The position numbers were made by a program, and so were the translations under genes. Below, piece by piece: positions 9,378 to 18,535 of a stretch of 64,000 nucleotides of DNA (within the stretch, counting starts at the first letter, position 1; every line of letters starts with the position of its first letter). Location of the stretch: assembly GCF_019443285.1 (NCBI RefSeq), contig NZ_CP080327.1, positions 1,484,001 through 1,548,000 of the forward strand. The letters are read 5' to 3'. Source of the DNA: Aquisediminimonas profunda (GTDB lineage: Bacteria; Pseudomonadota; Alphaproteobacteria; Sphingomonadales; Sphingomonadaceae). Below the pieces are notes generated by a model. It worked only from the letters and a program-made list of their open reading frames with translations. It made no database searches and was not told the DNA's origin.

Positions 9378-10016
9378 ATGAAGCGTTTGGTTGCATATGG
9401 GTGGGCTTTGGCAATTCTCCAAGCGGTCGCGCTGCTTTTTGCGCAACCCGCCTTTGCCAAGGACAAACTCGTTCTTGCATTCGGTGACAGCCTTACCGCC
9501 GGTTACGGCCTGAAGCCCAATGAGAGTTTTCCCGCCCAGCTGCAGGCTGCGCTGATCAAGGGCGGCATTCCGGCGCGGGTGCATAACGCCGGTGTCTCGG
9601 GCGATACCAGTGCAGCGGGGCGCGGGCGGCTGGCCTTCGTGCTGGCGGGATTGAAGGCAAAGCCCGATCTCGTGATCCTCGAACTCGGCGCGAATGATAT
9701 GTTGCGCGGTCTCAAGCCGGATCAGACCCGGGCCAATCTCGACGCCATTCTTGGCGAACTCAGGAAACGCCGCATTCCCGTTATTCTGGCGGGGATGCGA
9801 GCTTCGCCCAATCTTGGAAAGCCCTATCAGGCCCAATTCGACCCGATCTTTGCATCACTTGCGAAGAAGCACAGTGCAAAGCTCTATCCCTTTTTCATGA
9901 ACGGCGTCACGCCAAACCGGTCTCTGCTGATTGCTGACCAGATGCATCCCAATGCGAAGGGCGTGGCCATCATTGTGAAAGGGATCTATCCGCTGGTGGC
10001 CGCCGCACTGCGCTAG
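9378..10016 (+). CDS. tesA: Arylesterase / TesA-like SGNH hydrolase, secreted
   Basis: 212 residues. An N-terminal signal peptide (MKRLVAYGWALAILQAVALL, cleavage likely after AFA near residue 28) targets the periplasm. The SGNH blocks are clear: FGDSLTAGYG (nucleophilic Ser), the glycine block NAGVSGDTSAAGRGR, GANDMLRG (oxyanion Asn), and DQMHPNAKG with the catalytic Asp and His. TesA-type enzymes are broad acyl-ester and lysophospholipid hydrolases with thioesterase activity. Divergent from the YbbA-like gene, as in E. coli. Confidence 0.9.
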   Translation: MKRLVAYGWALAILQAVALLFAQPAFAKDKLVLAFGDSLTAGYGLKPNESFPAQLQAALIKGGIPARVHNAGVSGDTSAAGRGRLAFVLAGLKAKPDLVILELGANDMLRGLKPDQTRANLDAILGELRKRRIPVILAGMRASPNLGKPYQAQFDPIFASLAKKHSAKLYPFFMNGVTPNRSLLIADQMHPNAKGVAIIVKGIYPLVAAALR

Positions 10017-10029
10017 AGCCGGGCAGGGA

Positions 10030-10632
10030 TCAGCCCAGAGCTGCTGCAACCTGTGCAAGCCGTTCCTTGCCGAACCACATTTCGTCGCCGACAAAGAAGG
10101 TCGGTATTCCGAACGCGCCTCGTTCCACGGCACTTGCAGTGTTCTGTGCAAGCTCGGCCTTGATCGCATCTTCGCTGGCACGTTCCAGCAGCCGCTTCCC
10201 GTCCACGCCGCCACGATCGAAGGCATTGGCGATCTCTTCAGGATCGGACAGGTTGATGCTGTCTTCCCACATCGCAACCATCATGGCTTCGACGGCCTGT
10301 TCGAACACAGCTTCATGTCTGGCAGCAACAATGGCGCGCATAAGCGGAAGTGTGTTGATCGGAAAATGGGGATTCATGCGAAACCTGGTCAAATTGTTTG
10401 CGGAGATGAATCGCTGAAACTCAAGCCTGTCATAGGCAAGCTTGGCCGGAACGTCCGCATACACGGCCCAGGGCGGCCGGTTTCCCGTCGCTTTCATCAA
10501 CCCGCCCAGCAGAACAGGCACATAGCGAGCGACCGCCCCCGTGCGCGCGCAGAACTCGGGCAAAACGCGGTGCGTCAGATAGCCGTTCGGGCCGCCGATA
10601 TCGAAGAGAAAGTCGAAACTCTTGCTCACCAC
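10030..10632 (-). CDS. 2-hydroxychromene-2-carboxylate isomerase-like DsbA-fold protein
   Basis: 200 residues of the kappa-class GST / HCCA isomerase branch of the DsbA fold. It begins [20 protein letters not shown] and contains PVLLGGLMKATGN and the C-terminal GIPTFFVGDEMWFGKERL block that houses the cis-proline loop. At the usual active-site position the protein has GGPN rather than the SPY-type serine of naphthalene-pathway isomerases, so the reaction may differ from classical HCCA isomerisation. Its start overlaps the SDR gene by 7 bp. No aromatic ring-cleavage genes lie nearby. Confidence 0.8.
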   Translation of the reverse strand: MVSKSFDFLFDIGGPNGYLTHRVLPEFCARTGAVARYVPVLLGGLMKATGNRPPWAVYADVPAKLAYDRLEFQRFISANNLTRFRMNPHFPINTLPLMRAIVAARHEAVFEQAVEAMMVAMWEDSINLSDPEEIANAFDRGGVDGKRLLERASEDAIKAELAQNTASAVERGAFGIPTFFVGDEMWFGKERLAQVAAALG

Positions 10633-11360
10633 TTTTCTCCCCAGGGTCGCAGGTCCAGCTCATGGCTCCAGGCGCTTTTTGGCTGCTTGTGGAGCATCAC
10701 ATAATTGGCCGCGATAGCATCGGGCGACAGGATCAGGTCGGCAGCCTTTGCTTCGTCAAAAGCAGGATGCCGACCCTTGATGAATTCCGTGTCAATGCCA
10801 CCATCAATCACGGTGTGGGCAACATGGATGCCTTTGGGGCCCAGCTCACGTGCCATGGACTGTGCGAGCATCCGCAAAGCGGCCTTGGCCCCCGAAAATG
10901 CAGCATAGCCGGAGCCACCCCGAATGCTGGCTGTGGCGCCCGTAAAAAGGATTGTGCCGCGTCCGCGCGGGATCATATGCCTTGCAGCTTCCCGGCCCAT
11001 CAGGAAGCCCGCCAGGCATCCCATTTCCCACACCTTGGTGTAAACGCGCGTTGTCGTTTCGACGATCGGGAACTGCACATTGGCGCCGATGTTGAAAACC
11101 GCCACTTCGATCGGCCCAACCTCAGCTTCAATCCTTTCAAACAGGGCGACCATTTCGGCTTCGTCACGGGCATCGCAAGGAAAGGCGCGCGCCTTATGGC
11201 CATTGTCCCGAATGGATTGTGCCAGCCGTTCAAGCTGTTCGGCATTGCGCATACGCCGGTTGACGCATGCCGTCAGTCCTTCGTTGGCAAATGCTCGAGC
11301 GATGGCGCCGCCTGTTGCATCCCCTGCTCCGATGATGACAGCCGCTGGCGAAGCGCTCAC
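10626..11360 (-). CDS. SDR family oxidoreductase with Tyr-to-Phe active-site change
   Basis: 244 residues, classical SDR length. The cofactor loop is [14 protein letters not shown] at residues 11-24, and NIGAN corresponds to the NNAG motif. In the catalytic helix the sequence reads [13 protein letters not shown], so the residue four before the lysine is Phe instead of the usual Tyr (FxxxK), although a Tyr lies three residues earlier. This may reflect a binding or altered-chemistry subfamily. The stop overlaps the isomerase start and the start overlaps the clpS stop (ATGA at 11357-11360), forming a three-gene unit. Confidence 0.85.
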   Translation of the reverse strand: MSASPAAVIIGAGDATGGAIARAFANEGLTACVNRRMRNAEQLERLAQSIRDNGHKARAFPCDARDEAEMVALFERIEAEVGPIEVAVFNIGANVQFPIVETTTRVYTKVWEMGCLAGFLMGREAARHMIPRGRGTILFTGATASIRGGSGYAAFSGAKAALRMLAQSMARELGPKGIHVAHTVIDGGIDTEFIKGRHPAFDEAKAADLILSPDAIAANYVMLHKQPKSAWSHELDLRPWGEKW

Positions 11361-11710
11361 GCCTTTTCAAGTGTGCACTGCAACGGGTGCTGGTTCTGGC
11401 GCGCGAAATCGATCACTTGCGTGACTTTGGTTTCGGCGACTTCATAAGAGAAAATCCCGCATACGCCCACGCCCTTCTGATGGACATGCAGCATAACGCG
11501 GGTTGCATCTTCCATGTTCATCCGAAAGAATCGCTGGAGGCAAAGCACGACGAATTCCATCGGCGTGTAGTCATCGTTCAGCATGAGCACCTTGTAGGGT
11601 GTCGGCTTCTTCGTTTTGGTCCGCGTACGAGTCGCGATGCCAAGACCAGTGCCCTCGTCACCGTCGCGGCGTTCGGCCATTGCGTGAATCGGGATGTGGG
11701 TTTCGCTCAT
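11357..11710 (-). CDS. clpS: ATP-dependent Clp protease adaptor ClpS
   Basis: 117 residues. The disordered N-terminal tail (residues 1-37, rich in R, T and K) precedes the ClpS core: [18 protein letters not shown] with the N-degron pocket NDD, the [20 protein letters not shown] segment, and [20 protein letters not shown]. It delivers N-end-rule substrates to ClpAP. Internal ATG at 11680 ([10 protein letters not shown]) is an alternative start. clpA is not adjacent; instead the gene is followed in overlap by the SDR and isomerase genes. Confidence 0.94.
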   Translation of the reverse strand: MSETHIPIHAMAERRDGDEGTGLGIATRTRTKTKKPTPYKVLMLNDDYTPMEFVVLCLQRFFRMNMEDATRVMLHVHQKGVGVCGIFSYEVAETKVTQVIDFARQNQHPLQCTLEKA

Positions 11711-11778
11711 TGTGCACAGAATATGGTATCCTGCCCCATGAGGGCAAGATCGGATTGCAGCAAATCAGCGTAAACAGT

Positions 11779-11816
11779 GAACAAACGAACGGCCGCCGCA
11801 GTTTCCCGCGACGGCC
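11779..11816 (-). terminator. Candidate rho-independent terminator after the phasin gene
   Basis: On the minus strand, GGCCGTCGC and GCGGCGGCC arms (plus-strand 11791-11816) form a GC-rich hairpin with one mismatch. The following GTTCGTTTGTTC run (11779-11790) is T-rich but interrupted. It sits 24 bp past the phasin stop, the right place for a terminator. Confidence 0.5.
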
Positions 11817-11839
11817 ATCCATTGTCTGTTTCGAAGCGC

Positions 11840-12640
11840 TTAGGCAGCGAGACGGGACTTGATCTCTTCAGCAGCAACCGAATAACGGCTCTGGATCGGC
11901 TGGAAGATCTCGCCGACAAGCTTCAGATAACGCTCGCTCGACTTCGACATTTCGGCAACTGCGCCGTCGAACTGGCTGCGAGCGAAATCACCCTGGAGCT
12001 TGAACAGTTCGGTAGGCGACTTGACGGCAGCAGCCGACTTGACGAGCGTCGAGGTCGCTTCGAAATTCTTGCGGCCATATTCGGCAGCAGCCTGAGCAGC
12101 GGTCTGTGCGCCCTTTGCAGCGATCTTGGCCGACTCGACGAAGGCTTCGATGTTCGCCTTGTTGAACTCGGTCGCGTCCTTGGCGAGGGTGCCAACCTTT
12201 TCAAAGGCAGCCTTTGCACGGCTGTTGACGTCCTTGAGCGCTTCGGTGGCCTTCTCGCTGAATTCTGCAGTGGCCTTCTTCATGGTTTCTTCAACCTGCT
12301 TTACGGTATCGGTCATGGTCTTCAGTCCTTTTGGCGCGGCAAGGTTCGCCGCTTTGGGTGATGGGATACGCTTTGCCTTGACTGCCTTTGGGGCAGAGGT
12401 CTTCTTGGCCTTGGGAGCCGTCTTTGCGGCAACCTTGGCGGCAATCTTCGGAGACGCGGTGACAGGCTTTGCAGCCGGTTTAGCTTCAACCTTGGGTGTG
12501 GCGGCAACGGGCGTCGCGACAGGCTTGGCCTCGACCACAGGGGCTACGACCGCAACTTCTGGTTTGGCTTCCGCCACCGGCGTCGCGACCACCGGTTCGA
12601 CTTCGATCTTGGTTGCCTTGTCGGCGGGAACGCTGGCCAT
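11840..12640 (-). CDS. Phasin with Lys/Ala/Pro-rich N-terminal extension
   Basis: 266 residues. The C-terminal half (about residues 130-266) is the helical phasin domain, with KAAFEKVGTLAKDATEFNKA, an ANIEAFVESAKIAAKGAQ stretch, and FKLQGDFARSQFDGAVAEMS; it coats polyhydroxyalkanoate granules. The N-terminal half is low-complexity, with many AKP, VEAKP and PKA repeats and runs of lysine, reminiscent of histone H1-like tails. The start at 12640 (MASVPADKATKIE) has GGAG upstream at a good distance. The upstream region carries a promoter framed by two near-identical 13-bp sites. No PHA synthase gene is in the window. Confidence 0.86.
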   Translation of the reverse strand: MASVPADKATKIEVEPVVATPVAEAKPEVAVVAPVVEAKPVATPVAATPKVEAKPAAKPVTASPKIAAKVAAKTAPKAKKTSAPKAVKAKRIPSPKAANLAAPKGLKTMTDTVKQVEETMKKATAEFSEKATEALKDVNSRAKAAFEKVGTLAKDATEFNKANIEAFVESAKIAAKGAQTAAQAAAEYGRKNFEATSTLVKSAAAVKSPTELFKLQGDFARSQFDGAVAEMSKSSERYLKLVGEIFQPIQSRYSVAAEEIKSRLAA

Positions 12641-12661
12641 ATTGAACTCCACAAATCTATG

Positions 12662-12720
12662 TTGCAGTGCACAATAGTGTTTCGATTCGGGAATTGCAAG
12701 CACTTTTTGTGCAGTGCAAC
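12662..12720 (-). promoter_or_regulatory. Phasin promoter flanked by two TTGCASTGCACAA operators
   Basis: On the minus strand a -35 TTGCAA (12694-12699) and a -10 TATTGT (12671-12676) are separated by 17 bp and precede the phasin start. TTGCAGTGCACAA (12662-12674) overlaps the -10 and presumed start site. A second copy, differing at one central base and in opposite orientation, covers 12707-12719 just upstream of the -35. Such TGC-rich dyads resemble sites reported for the PHA-responsive repressor PhaR; the assignment to PhaR is inference. Confidence 0.65.
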
Positions 12721-12768
12721 ATTTTTCGTAAGGCCTATGCTAATCCGTGATCATGACAGGTCGATGAC

Positions 12769-13317
12769 CTAAGTGTGCGATGCCCATTCTTCGGCAAGAA
12801 TTGAGAAAACTGCTGTGTCGCGGACATGGCCCGTCCAGGTAATCCGTTCGGCGCGCAAAATGCCCTCTTTCACAGCGCCTAGCTTCAGAACAGCGGCTTG
12901 CGAACGGCCGTTGCGTTCATCGATCCGAAATTCGACCCGACGTATCCCGCAGTCAAAGGCGCGGTTGAGCAAGAGTCGCTTGATTCGGCCGTTAATGCCG
13001 GTGCCGCGTGTTGCAGGCGCGATATATGTTCCGCCAATCTCTACCGCTTGCCGGTCCAACGCGAAATTGAGATATCCTGACATGCCGATGACGACACTGT
13101 CGACAATGAGGGCAAATGGGCTTCGGTTGGGGTTCGCGAGGATCGCGTCGAAGGCTGGATCAAATCCTGCGCCTGTCATGTTTGCTGGATAGATTTGCCA
13201 GATTTCCTGGTCAGCGGCGCAGGCTGCGCGCAGCCCTTCGCGATGCTGATCGGCCAACTGCTCGAGGTGAATTTCGCCGTCATCCATCGGGGCGAGCAAA
13301 GCCTTCATGTCGATCAT
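12769..13317 (-). CDS. GNAT family N-acetyltransferase (RimJ/RimL-like)
   Basis: 182 residues if translated from 13317 (MIDMKALLAPMDDGEIHLEQ); a longer in-frame start at 13371 would overlap rbfA. The acetyl-CoA binding segment is visible as the GTYIAPATRGTGINGRIKRLLL stretch (the R/QxxGxG/A equivalent is RGTGIN), followed by the RVEFRIDERNGRSQAAVLKLGAVKEG block typical of the RimJ/RimL/YdaF type. Substrate unknown, possibly an N-terminal amine of a protein. It trails the rimP-rbfA operon on the same strand. A short AGGTC/GACCT dyad overlaps its stop codon but has no T-tract. Confidence 0.85.
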   Translation of the reverse strand: MIDMKALLAPMDDGEIHLEQLADQHREGLRAACAADQEIWQIYPANMTGAGFDPAFDAILANPNRSPFALIVDSVVIGMSGYLNFALDRQAVEIGGTYIAPATRGTGINGRIKRLLLNRAFDCGIRRVEFRIDERNGRSQAAVLKLGAVKEGILRAERITWTGHVRDTAVFSILAEEWASHT

Positions 13318-13342
13318 TGCGGGCTTTCCATCATATGTTGAC

Positions 13343-13735
13343 TCAGTCGTCGCTGCCGAGATCCTGTGCAACCTGCGGCGCGCGCAACAACTGTTCGATG
13401 TGGGTGCCCTCGTCGAAACTTTCGTCAGCCAGGAACTTCAGGCGGGCCGCATATTTCTGGCGCACCCGTGCCGCCACTTCACGTTGCAGATAAGCCGTGT
13501 TGGTCCTGAGCGCCTTGATCACGGCGTCCTCGTCCTTGCCAAGCAGTGGCTTCACGAAGACCGTCGCATGCCGCAAATCGGGCGACATGCGAACTTCCGT
13601 GATTGATACCGGATGGCTGGTGAGCACATCGTCATGTACTTCGCCGCGCATCAAGATTTCGGACAATACGTGGCGCACCTGCTCGCCCACGCGCAGCACG
13701 CGGACGGAGCGGGATTCGTTGGCTTGCAGGCTCAC
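13343..13735 (-). CDS. rbfA: Ribosome-binding factor A
   Basis: 130 residues with the KH-type fold of RbfA: the [23 protein letters not shown] helix, [19 protein letters not shown] strand region, and [28 protein letters not shown]-terminus. It assists late 30S maturation near helix 44 of 16S rRNA. The ATG overlaps the infB stop by 4 bp, giving the standard infB-rbfA coupling. truB, often next, is not here; a GNAT gene follows. Confidence 0.95.
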   Translation of the reverse strand: MSLQANESRSVRVLRVGEQVRHVLSEILMRGEVHDDVLTSHPVSITEVRMSPDLRHATVFVKPLLGKDEDAVIKALRTNTAYLQREVAARVRQKYAARLKFLADESFDEGTHIEQLLRAPQVAQDLGSDD

Positions 13736-16242
13736 AGCGTCCGTTCGCGCTCCTCGACTTCGAAGGTTTCGAGGAAATCACCCGGCTTGATGTCGGTCGT
13801 CGCCTCGAGCGTGATGCCGCATTCAAGGCCGGCGCGGACCTCTGGAACATCGTCTTTGAAGCGCCGGAGCGAAGCGATCGAGCCATTGTAGATGATAACA
13901 TCGTCGCGCGTAACGCGGGCACGCAACGCTTTGCGAATATAACCTTCGGTGACAAGAAGACCTGCTGCCTTGCCATGCTTGCCCGCCGGGAAGACTTCCC
14001 GGATTTCTGCGCGGCCCACAACCGTTTCGAAATATTCGGGGCCAAGCTGGCCAGCCATTCCGGCGCGAATATCGTCGAGAAGGTCATAGATGACATCGTA
14101 ATATTTGAGGGCGACGCCACTCTTTTCGGCAATTTCCCGCGCCTTGGCATTTGCGCGAACGTTGAAGCCGATAATCGGAGCACCTGATGCCTTGGCCAGT
14201 GTCACATCGCTTTCGGTAATGCCGCCAACGCCCGAGTGGAGAACGCGTGCCCGAATGTCCTGGTTCGGAATCTTGGCTAGACTGCCGACAATGGCTTCGA
14301 CCGTCCCTTGAACATCGCCCTTGATGACAAGCGGATATTCCTGCGCCTGTTTTTCCTTCAACGCCGAGAACATTGATTCCAGGCTGGCTGGTCCGGAGCC
14401 TGTGCGCTTCTTCGTTGCTTCGCCAGCGCGATAGGACGCAACTTCGCGGGCGCGCGCTTCGCTTTCGACCACGGACAGCGTATCCCCAGCCGAGGGAACG
14501 CCGCTCAGTCCAAGCACTTCAACAGGAAGTGAGGGCCCCGCTTCGGTAATCTGCTGACCCTTGTCATTGACCATCGCGCGAACGCGCCCGCTTTCGGCGC
14601 CGACCACAAAAATATCCCCGGTCCGCAATGTCCCGCGTTGGACGAGGATCGTGGCAACCGGGCCGCGGCCCTTGTCGAGCTTGGCTTCAATGACCTTGCC
14701 TTCGGCTGGTCGGTCGGGATTGGCTCTCAGTTCGGACAGTTCCGCCTGCAGCTGGATCTTCTCGATCAGCGTATCGAGGCCCTGCTTCGTCTTTGCAGAA
14801 ACTTCGACTTCCTGAACGTCGCCAGAAAGCGATTCCACGATAACCTCATATTGCAGAAGCTGTTCGCGAACCTTTTGTGGATCGGCCTCATGCTTGTCGA
14901 TCTTCGTGATCGCGACAATCATCGGTACGCCCGCGGCTTTCACATGGTTGATTGCTTCAACCGTTTGCGGCTTCGGACCGTCATCGGCTGCAACAACAAT
15001 GACGACAATGTCCGTCACATTCGCACCGCGGGCCCGCATTTCCGTAAAGGCTTCGTGACCCGGCGTATCAAGGAAGGTGATCTTCGACTTGTCCTTCATC
15101 GTCAGCTGATAGGCGCCGATGTGCTGGGTGATGCCGCCTGCTTCACCAGCAACAACATCCGTGCCGCGCAATGCATCGAGCAGCGAGGTCTTGCCGTGAT
15201 CGACATGCCCCATGATCGCTACGACCGGCGGGCGTGCCTTCAGTGTTTCGGGCGCATCGACATCTTCATCATGCACAATGTCGATATCGGCATCAGACAC
15301 GCGGGTGATGTTGTGGCCGAATTCGGTGACGAGCAGTTCGGCCGTATCCTGATCGATCGTCTGCGTCAGGGTGACGGGCATTCCCATCTTGAACAGCGCT
15401 TTCACAAGGTCTGCACCGCGTTCTGCCATGCGGTTGGCCAATTCCTGCACTGTGATGGCTTCCGGAACGCTGACATCGCGGACCTGCTTGACGGCTGGGC
15501 CGCCTTGCATGTGGCTGCGCTTTTCCTTTTCGCGCGCGCGCTTCAGGGCAGCGAGTGAACGGGCACGGGCCCCTTCGCCGTCGTCAAGTGCACGGCTGAC
15601 AGTCAGCTTGCCTGACTGACGACGATCATCAACGCCACGACCTCGGGTTGGGCGTTCGGGTTCACGACGTGGCGGCGCTCCAGCGCCGTGGCGGCGCGGC
15701 CGATCGTCATCGTCCGCGATAGGGGCGGCCACTACCGTAGGTGCCGGTGCATTGGCCTCCCGTTCAGCGGCCAGCGCTGCTTGCCTTGCTTCTTCTTCCA
15801 GCGCGAGCCGCGCGGCTTCAACCGCCGCTTCTTCAGCCTTGCGGTTTTCTTCTGCCCGGCGTTTCTCGTCTCCGGAGACTTGCTGCTTTGCCTGTTCCTC
15901 GCGGCGACGAGCACCTTCGAGCGCAGCCATGCGCGCTTCCTCAGCTTCGCGAAGCAGCTTTTCCTGGATCTCCTTGCGGGAGAGCTGGGGCTCGGCCGGC
16001 GCCTTTGGGGCAGGCGGCGGAGGGGGTGGAGGGGGCGGAGGCGCAGCCTCGACCTTGGTCTCGACAATCGGTGCGGCCTCGGCCTCGCCGGGCTTGCCCA
16101 GGATGCGGCGGCGTTTGACTTCCACAACAACAGTGTTCTGCCGCCCATGGCTGAAGCTTTGCTTCACCTGGCCAGTCTCAACCGTCCGCTTGATGCCAAG
16201 CGGTGCGCGCATTCCCAGTTTCGGCTTTTCCGTATCGCTCAT
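13732..16242 (-). CDS. infB: Translation initiation factor IF-2
   Basis: 836 residues. A long low-complexity N-terminus (to about residue 330) includes a run of ten prolines near residue 73 and Glu/Ala/Arg-rich coiled segments. The GTPase domain has G1 [13 protein letters not shown]3 DTPGHEAF and G4 TKIDKHE. Domains II to IV follow, ending in [19 protein letters not shown] and the C-terminal fMet-tRNA binding domain. It delivers initiator tRNA to the 30S subunit. Located between ylxR and rbfA, as usual for the nusA operon. Confidence 0.97.
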   Translation of the reverse strand: MSDTEKPKLGMRAPLGIKRTVETGQVKQSFSHGRQNTVVVEVKRRRILGKPGEAEAAPIVETKVEAAPPPPPPPPPPAPKAPAEPQLSRKEIQEKLLREAEEARMAALEGARRREEQAKQQVSGDEKRRAEENRKAEEAAVEAARLALEEEARQAALAAEREANAPAPTVVAAPIADDDDRPRRHGAGAPPRREPERPTRGRGVDDRRQSGKLTVSRALDDGEGARARSLAALKRAREKEKRSHMQGGPAVKQVRDVSVPEAITVQELANRMAERGADLVKALFKMGMPVTLTQTIDQDTAELLVTEFGHNITRVSDADIDIVHDEDVDAPETLKARPPVVAIMGHVDHGKTSLLDALRGTDVVAGEAGGITQHIGAYQLTMKDKSKITFLDTPGHEAFTEMRARGANVTDIVVIVVAADDGPKPQTVEAINHVKAAGVPMIVAITKIDKHEADPQKVREQLLQYEVIVESLSGDVQEVEVSAKTKQGLDTLIEKIQLQAELSELRANPDRPAEGKVIEAKLDKGRGPVATILVQRGTLRTGDIFVVGAESGRVRAMVNDKGQQITEAGPSLPVEVLGLSGVPSAGDTLSVVESEARAREVASYRAGEATKKRTGSGPASLESMFSALKEKQAQEYPLVIKGDVQGTVEAIVGSLAKIPNQDIRARVLHSGVGGITESDVTLAKASGAPIIGFNVRANAKAREIAEKSGVALKYYDVIYDLLDDIRAGMAGQLGPEYFETVVGRAEIREVFPAGKHGKAAGLLVTEGYIRKALRARVTRDDVIIYNGSIASLRRFKDDVPEVRAGLECGITLEATTDIKPGDFLETFEVEERERTL

Positions 16243-16261
16243 CGATTAACCCAACTACCCT

Positions 16262-16960
16262 TCAATCCAAGTCCGCGCCGCGCGCCTGTGAACCTTGCGA
16301 ACGCGTTTCGCAAGGTAAAGCGCTCAATTCGCGCCCGATAAATCCATGCCAGCGATCCAGTGCAGCAGAGATGCGAGCAGCAGCAGCCCGATCTGTCACT
16401 GCGAGATGGACCACATTTTCCCGCCCCAGTGCTTTTGACAATATAGTGCGGTTTGCTTCCAGAACCAACCCTACCTTGCCAGATCCTTCCAGGTCCGACC
16501 CGACGCGCCATGCCTGGTCCAGCTTTCGATTTCCGTCCTCACCTGCATCGCTCGCGTGCAAGAGAAGCAGAACCTGACCCTTCCGTGCCGCGTCCGCGAT
16601 CCTGTCGGAACCCGTCACGAGTGAGCCGGAGCGCGCTTCCAGACCAAGCCGGTCCAGTGCTGCGCGTTCCAGTGCAGCCTCGGTGCGCGCAGGAAGATCC
16701 GCCGGCACGTTCACAGCGCTGGTCTTGAACGCACGAATCAAGGCGCCCCTGAGCTTGCCCTTCGAAAGCGCTGTCTCAAGCTCCGCCCTGTCGACGCCAA
16801 TCCATGCGCCGCGCCCCGGCGCCCGCGCACGGACATCGGGAGCCACTTCGCCATCCGGACCGAGGGCAAGGCGTATGAGACCTCCCTTCGGCGTGCGATC
16901 ACCACTGATTATGCAGCGGCGCTCGGGTTCATTTGCCGGCTCATGCTGGGGCGACCGCAT
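16262..16960 (-). CDS. ylxR: YlxR/DUF448 RNA-binding protein with C-terminal L7Ae-like half
   Basis: About 232 residues from MRSPQHEPANEPERRCIISG; the ATG at 16960 overlaps the 3' end of nusA by 20 bp, and an in-frame start at 16993 is an alternative. Residues 10-90 form the DUF448 fold with RRCIISGDRTPKGGLIRLAL and RAPGRGAWIGVDR, the basic GRGAW patch. The rest, with VTGSDRIADAARKGQVLLLLHASDAG, resembles a ribosomal L7Ae/L30e-type domain. This longer form is common in alphaproteobacteria. A role in RNA binding or RNase P modulation is known only for short homologues. Confidence 0.88.
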   Translation of the reverse strand: MRSPQHEPANEPERRCIISGDRTPKGGLIRLALGPDGEVAPDVRARAPGRGAWIGVDRAELETALSKGKLRGALIRAFKTSAVNVPADLPARTEAALERAALDRLGLEARSGSLVTGSDRIADAARKGQVLLLLHASDAGEDGNRKLDQAWRVGSDLEGSGKVGLVLEANRTILSKALGRENVVHLAVTDRAAAARISAALDRWHGFIGRELSALPCETRSQGSQARGADLD

Positions 16961-18530
16961 CCGCGTCTCCCTCTTCCTCGAACCAATGTGCACGGGCAGC
17001 CATGATGATCTCGTTGCCCTGCTCTTCGGTCAAATTATATTCGGCGAGCACACCGCCCTTTGGTTCAGCGGTGCCGGCCTTGCGCCGCGGATCGACACGC
17101 TTCTTCTGGATCAATTCGTCAGTTGCGAGATCGGCAAGGTCATCAAGCGTCTTGATTCCAGCCTTGCCCAGGGTGACGAGCATGGCTTCGGTCAGGTGCG
17201 GCATTTCTGCAATTGCATCCTCGACGCCCAAAGTGCGACGTTCGGCGCGATTGGCTTCCTCGCGGCGGTCGAGCGCTTCCTGCGCCCGGCTCTGCAATTC
17301 GGCCGCCAGCTCTTCGTCGAACCCTTCGATGCTGGCGAGTTCTTCGACGCCAACATAGGCCACTTCTTCCAGGGCACCGAAGCCTTCGGCGACCAGCAGC
17401 TGAGCCAAGGTTTCATCGACGTCGAGCTCATTCTGGAACATTTCCGAATTCTCGACGAACTCGCGCTGACGCTTCTCACTGGCGTCTGTTTCGGTCATGA
17501 TGTCGATTGCAGAATTCGTCAGCTGTGAAGCAAGACGAACATTCTGGCCGCGCCGCCCGATTGCCAGGCTCAGCTGGTCATCGGGCACAACCACTTCGAT
17601 CCGACCCTCTTCTTCGTCGATAACGACGCGGCTGACAGTTGCGGGCTGGAGTGCGTTGACGACAAACGTCGCTGTATCCTCGCTCCAGGGAATGATGTCG
17701 ATCTTTTCGCCTTGCATTTCCTGGACGACGGCCTGCACGCGGCTGCCCTTCATGCCAACGCAGGCACCGACCGGATCGATTGATCCGTCGCGGCTGATGA
17801 CACCGATCTTGGCGCGGCTGCCCGGATCGCGGGCAGCGGCCTTGATCTCGATCACGCCATCATAGATTTCGGGCACTTCCTGCGCGAACAGCTTCTTCAT
17901 GAAATCGGGATGCGCGCGGCTGAGGAAGATTTGCGGCCCCCGGTTTTCGCGCACAACGCGCAAGATCAACGAACGGACGCGGTCTCCAACGCGCGCCACT
18001 TCGCGAGGAATCTGGGCATCACGACGGATCACGCCTTCAGCGCGGCCAAGATCAACGACGACATGGCCAAACTCGACCCGTTTCACGACACCGGTAATGA
18101 TTTCTCCCGCGCGATCCTTGAATTCCTCATACTGGCGTTCGCGCTCCGCGTCGCGGACCTTCTGGAAAATGACTTGCTTCGCAGCTTGCGCTGCAATGCG
18201 CCCGAATTCGATCGGGGGCAGGGGATCGACGATGAAATCCCCAACGGCCGACCCCGGCTGGAGCTTTTCGGCATCCTTCAGGTTTACCTGCTTGAAATAG
18301 TCGTCAACCTGCTCAACGACTTCGACAACGCGCCACAGGCGCATATCGCCGGAGGCCGGGTCTATCTTTGCGCGGATGTCGTTTTCCGCGCCATAGCGAG
18401 CACGTGCGGCGCGCTGAATTGCGTCTTCCATCGCTTCGAGCACAATGGCCTTGTCGATCAGCTTCTCTCGCGCGACCGAGTCCGCGATTGCGAGCAATTC
18501 TGCCTTGTTGGCTGAAATCGGGCTGGACAT
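16941..18530 (-). CDS. nusA: Transcription termination/antitermination factor NusA
   Basis: 529 residues. The N-terminal RNAP-binding domain is followed by an S1 domain (GEIITGVVKRVEFGHVVVDLGRAEGVI), two KH domains containing DPVGACVGMKGSRVQAVVQE and LAIGRRGQNVRLASQL, and C-terminal helix-hairpin-helix acidic repeats (LLVAEGFGALEEVAYV and IEGFDEELAAELQSRA). It works with RNAP, Rho and rRNA antitermination complexes. It lies 5 bp after rimP and overlaps ylxR. Confidence 0.97.
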   Translation of the reverse strand: MSSPISANKAELLAIADSVAREKLIDKAIVLEAMEDAIQRAARARYGAENDIRAKIDPASGDMRLWRVVEVVEQVDDYFKQVNLKDAEKLQPGSAVGDFIVDPLPPIEFGRIAAQAAKQVIFQKVRDAERERQYEEFKDRAGEIITGVVKRVEFGHVVVDLGRAEGVIRRDAQIPREVARVGDRVRSLILRVVRENRGPQIFLSRAHPDFMKKLFAQEVPEIYDGVIEIKAAARDPGSRAKIGVISRDGSIDPVGACVGMKGSRVQAVVQEMQGEKIDIIPWSEDTATFVVNALQPATVSRVVIDEEEGRIEVVVPDDQLSLAIGRRGQNVRLASQLTNSAIDIMTETDASEKRQREFVENSEMFQNELDVDETLAQLLVAEGFGALEEVAYVGVEELASIEGFDEELAAELQSRAQEALDRREEANRAERRTLGVEDAIAEMPHLTEAMLVTLGKAGIKTLDDLADLATDELIQKKRVDPRRKAGTAEPKGGVLAEYNLTEEQGNEIIMAARAHWFEEEGDADAVAPA

Positions 18531-18535
18531 GAAAA

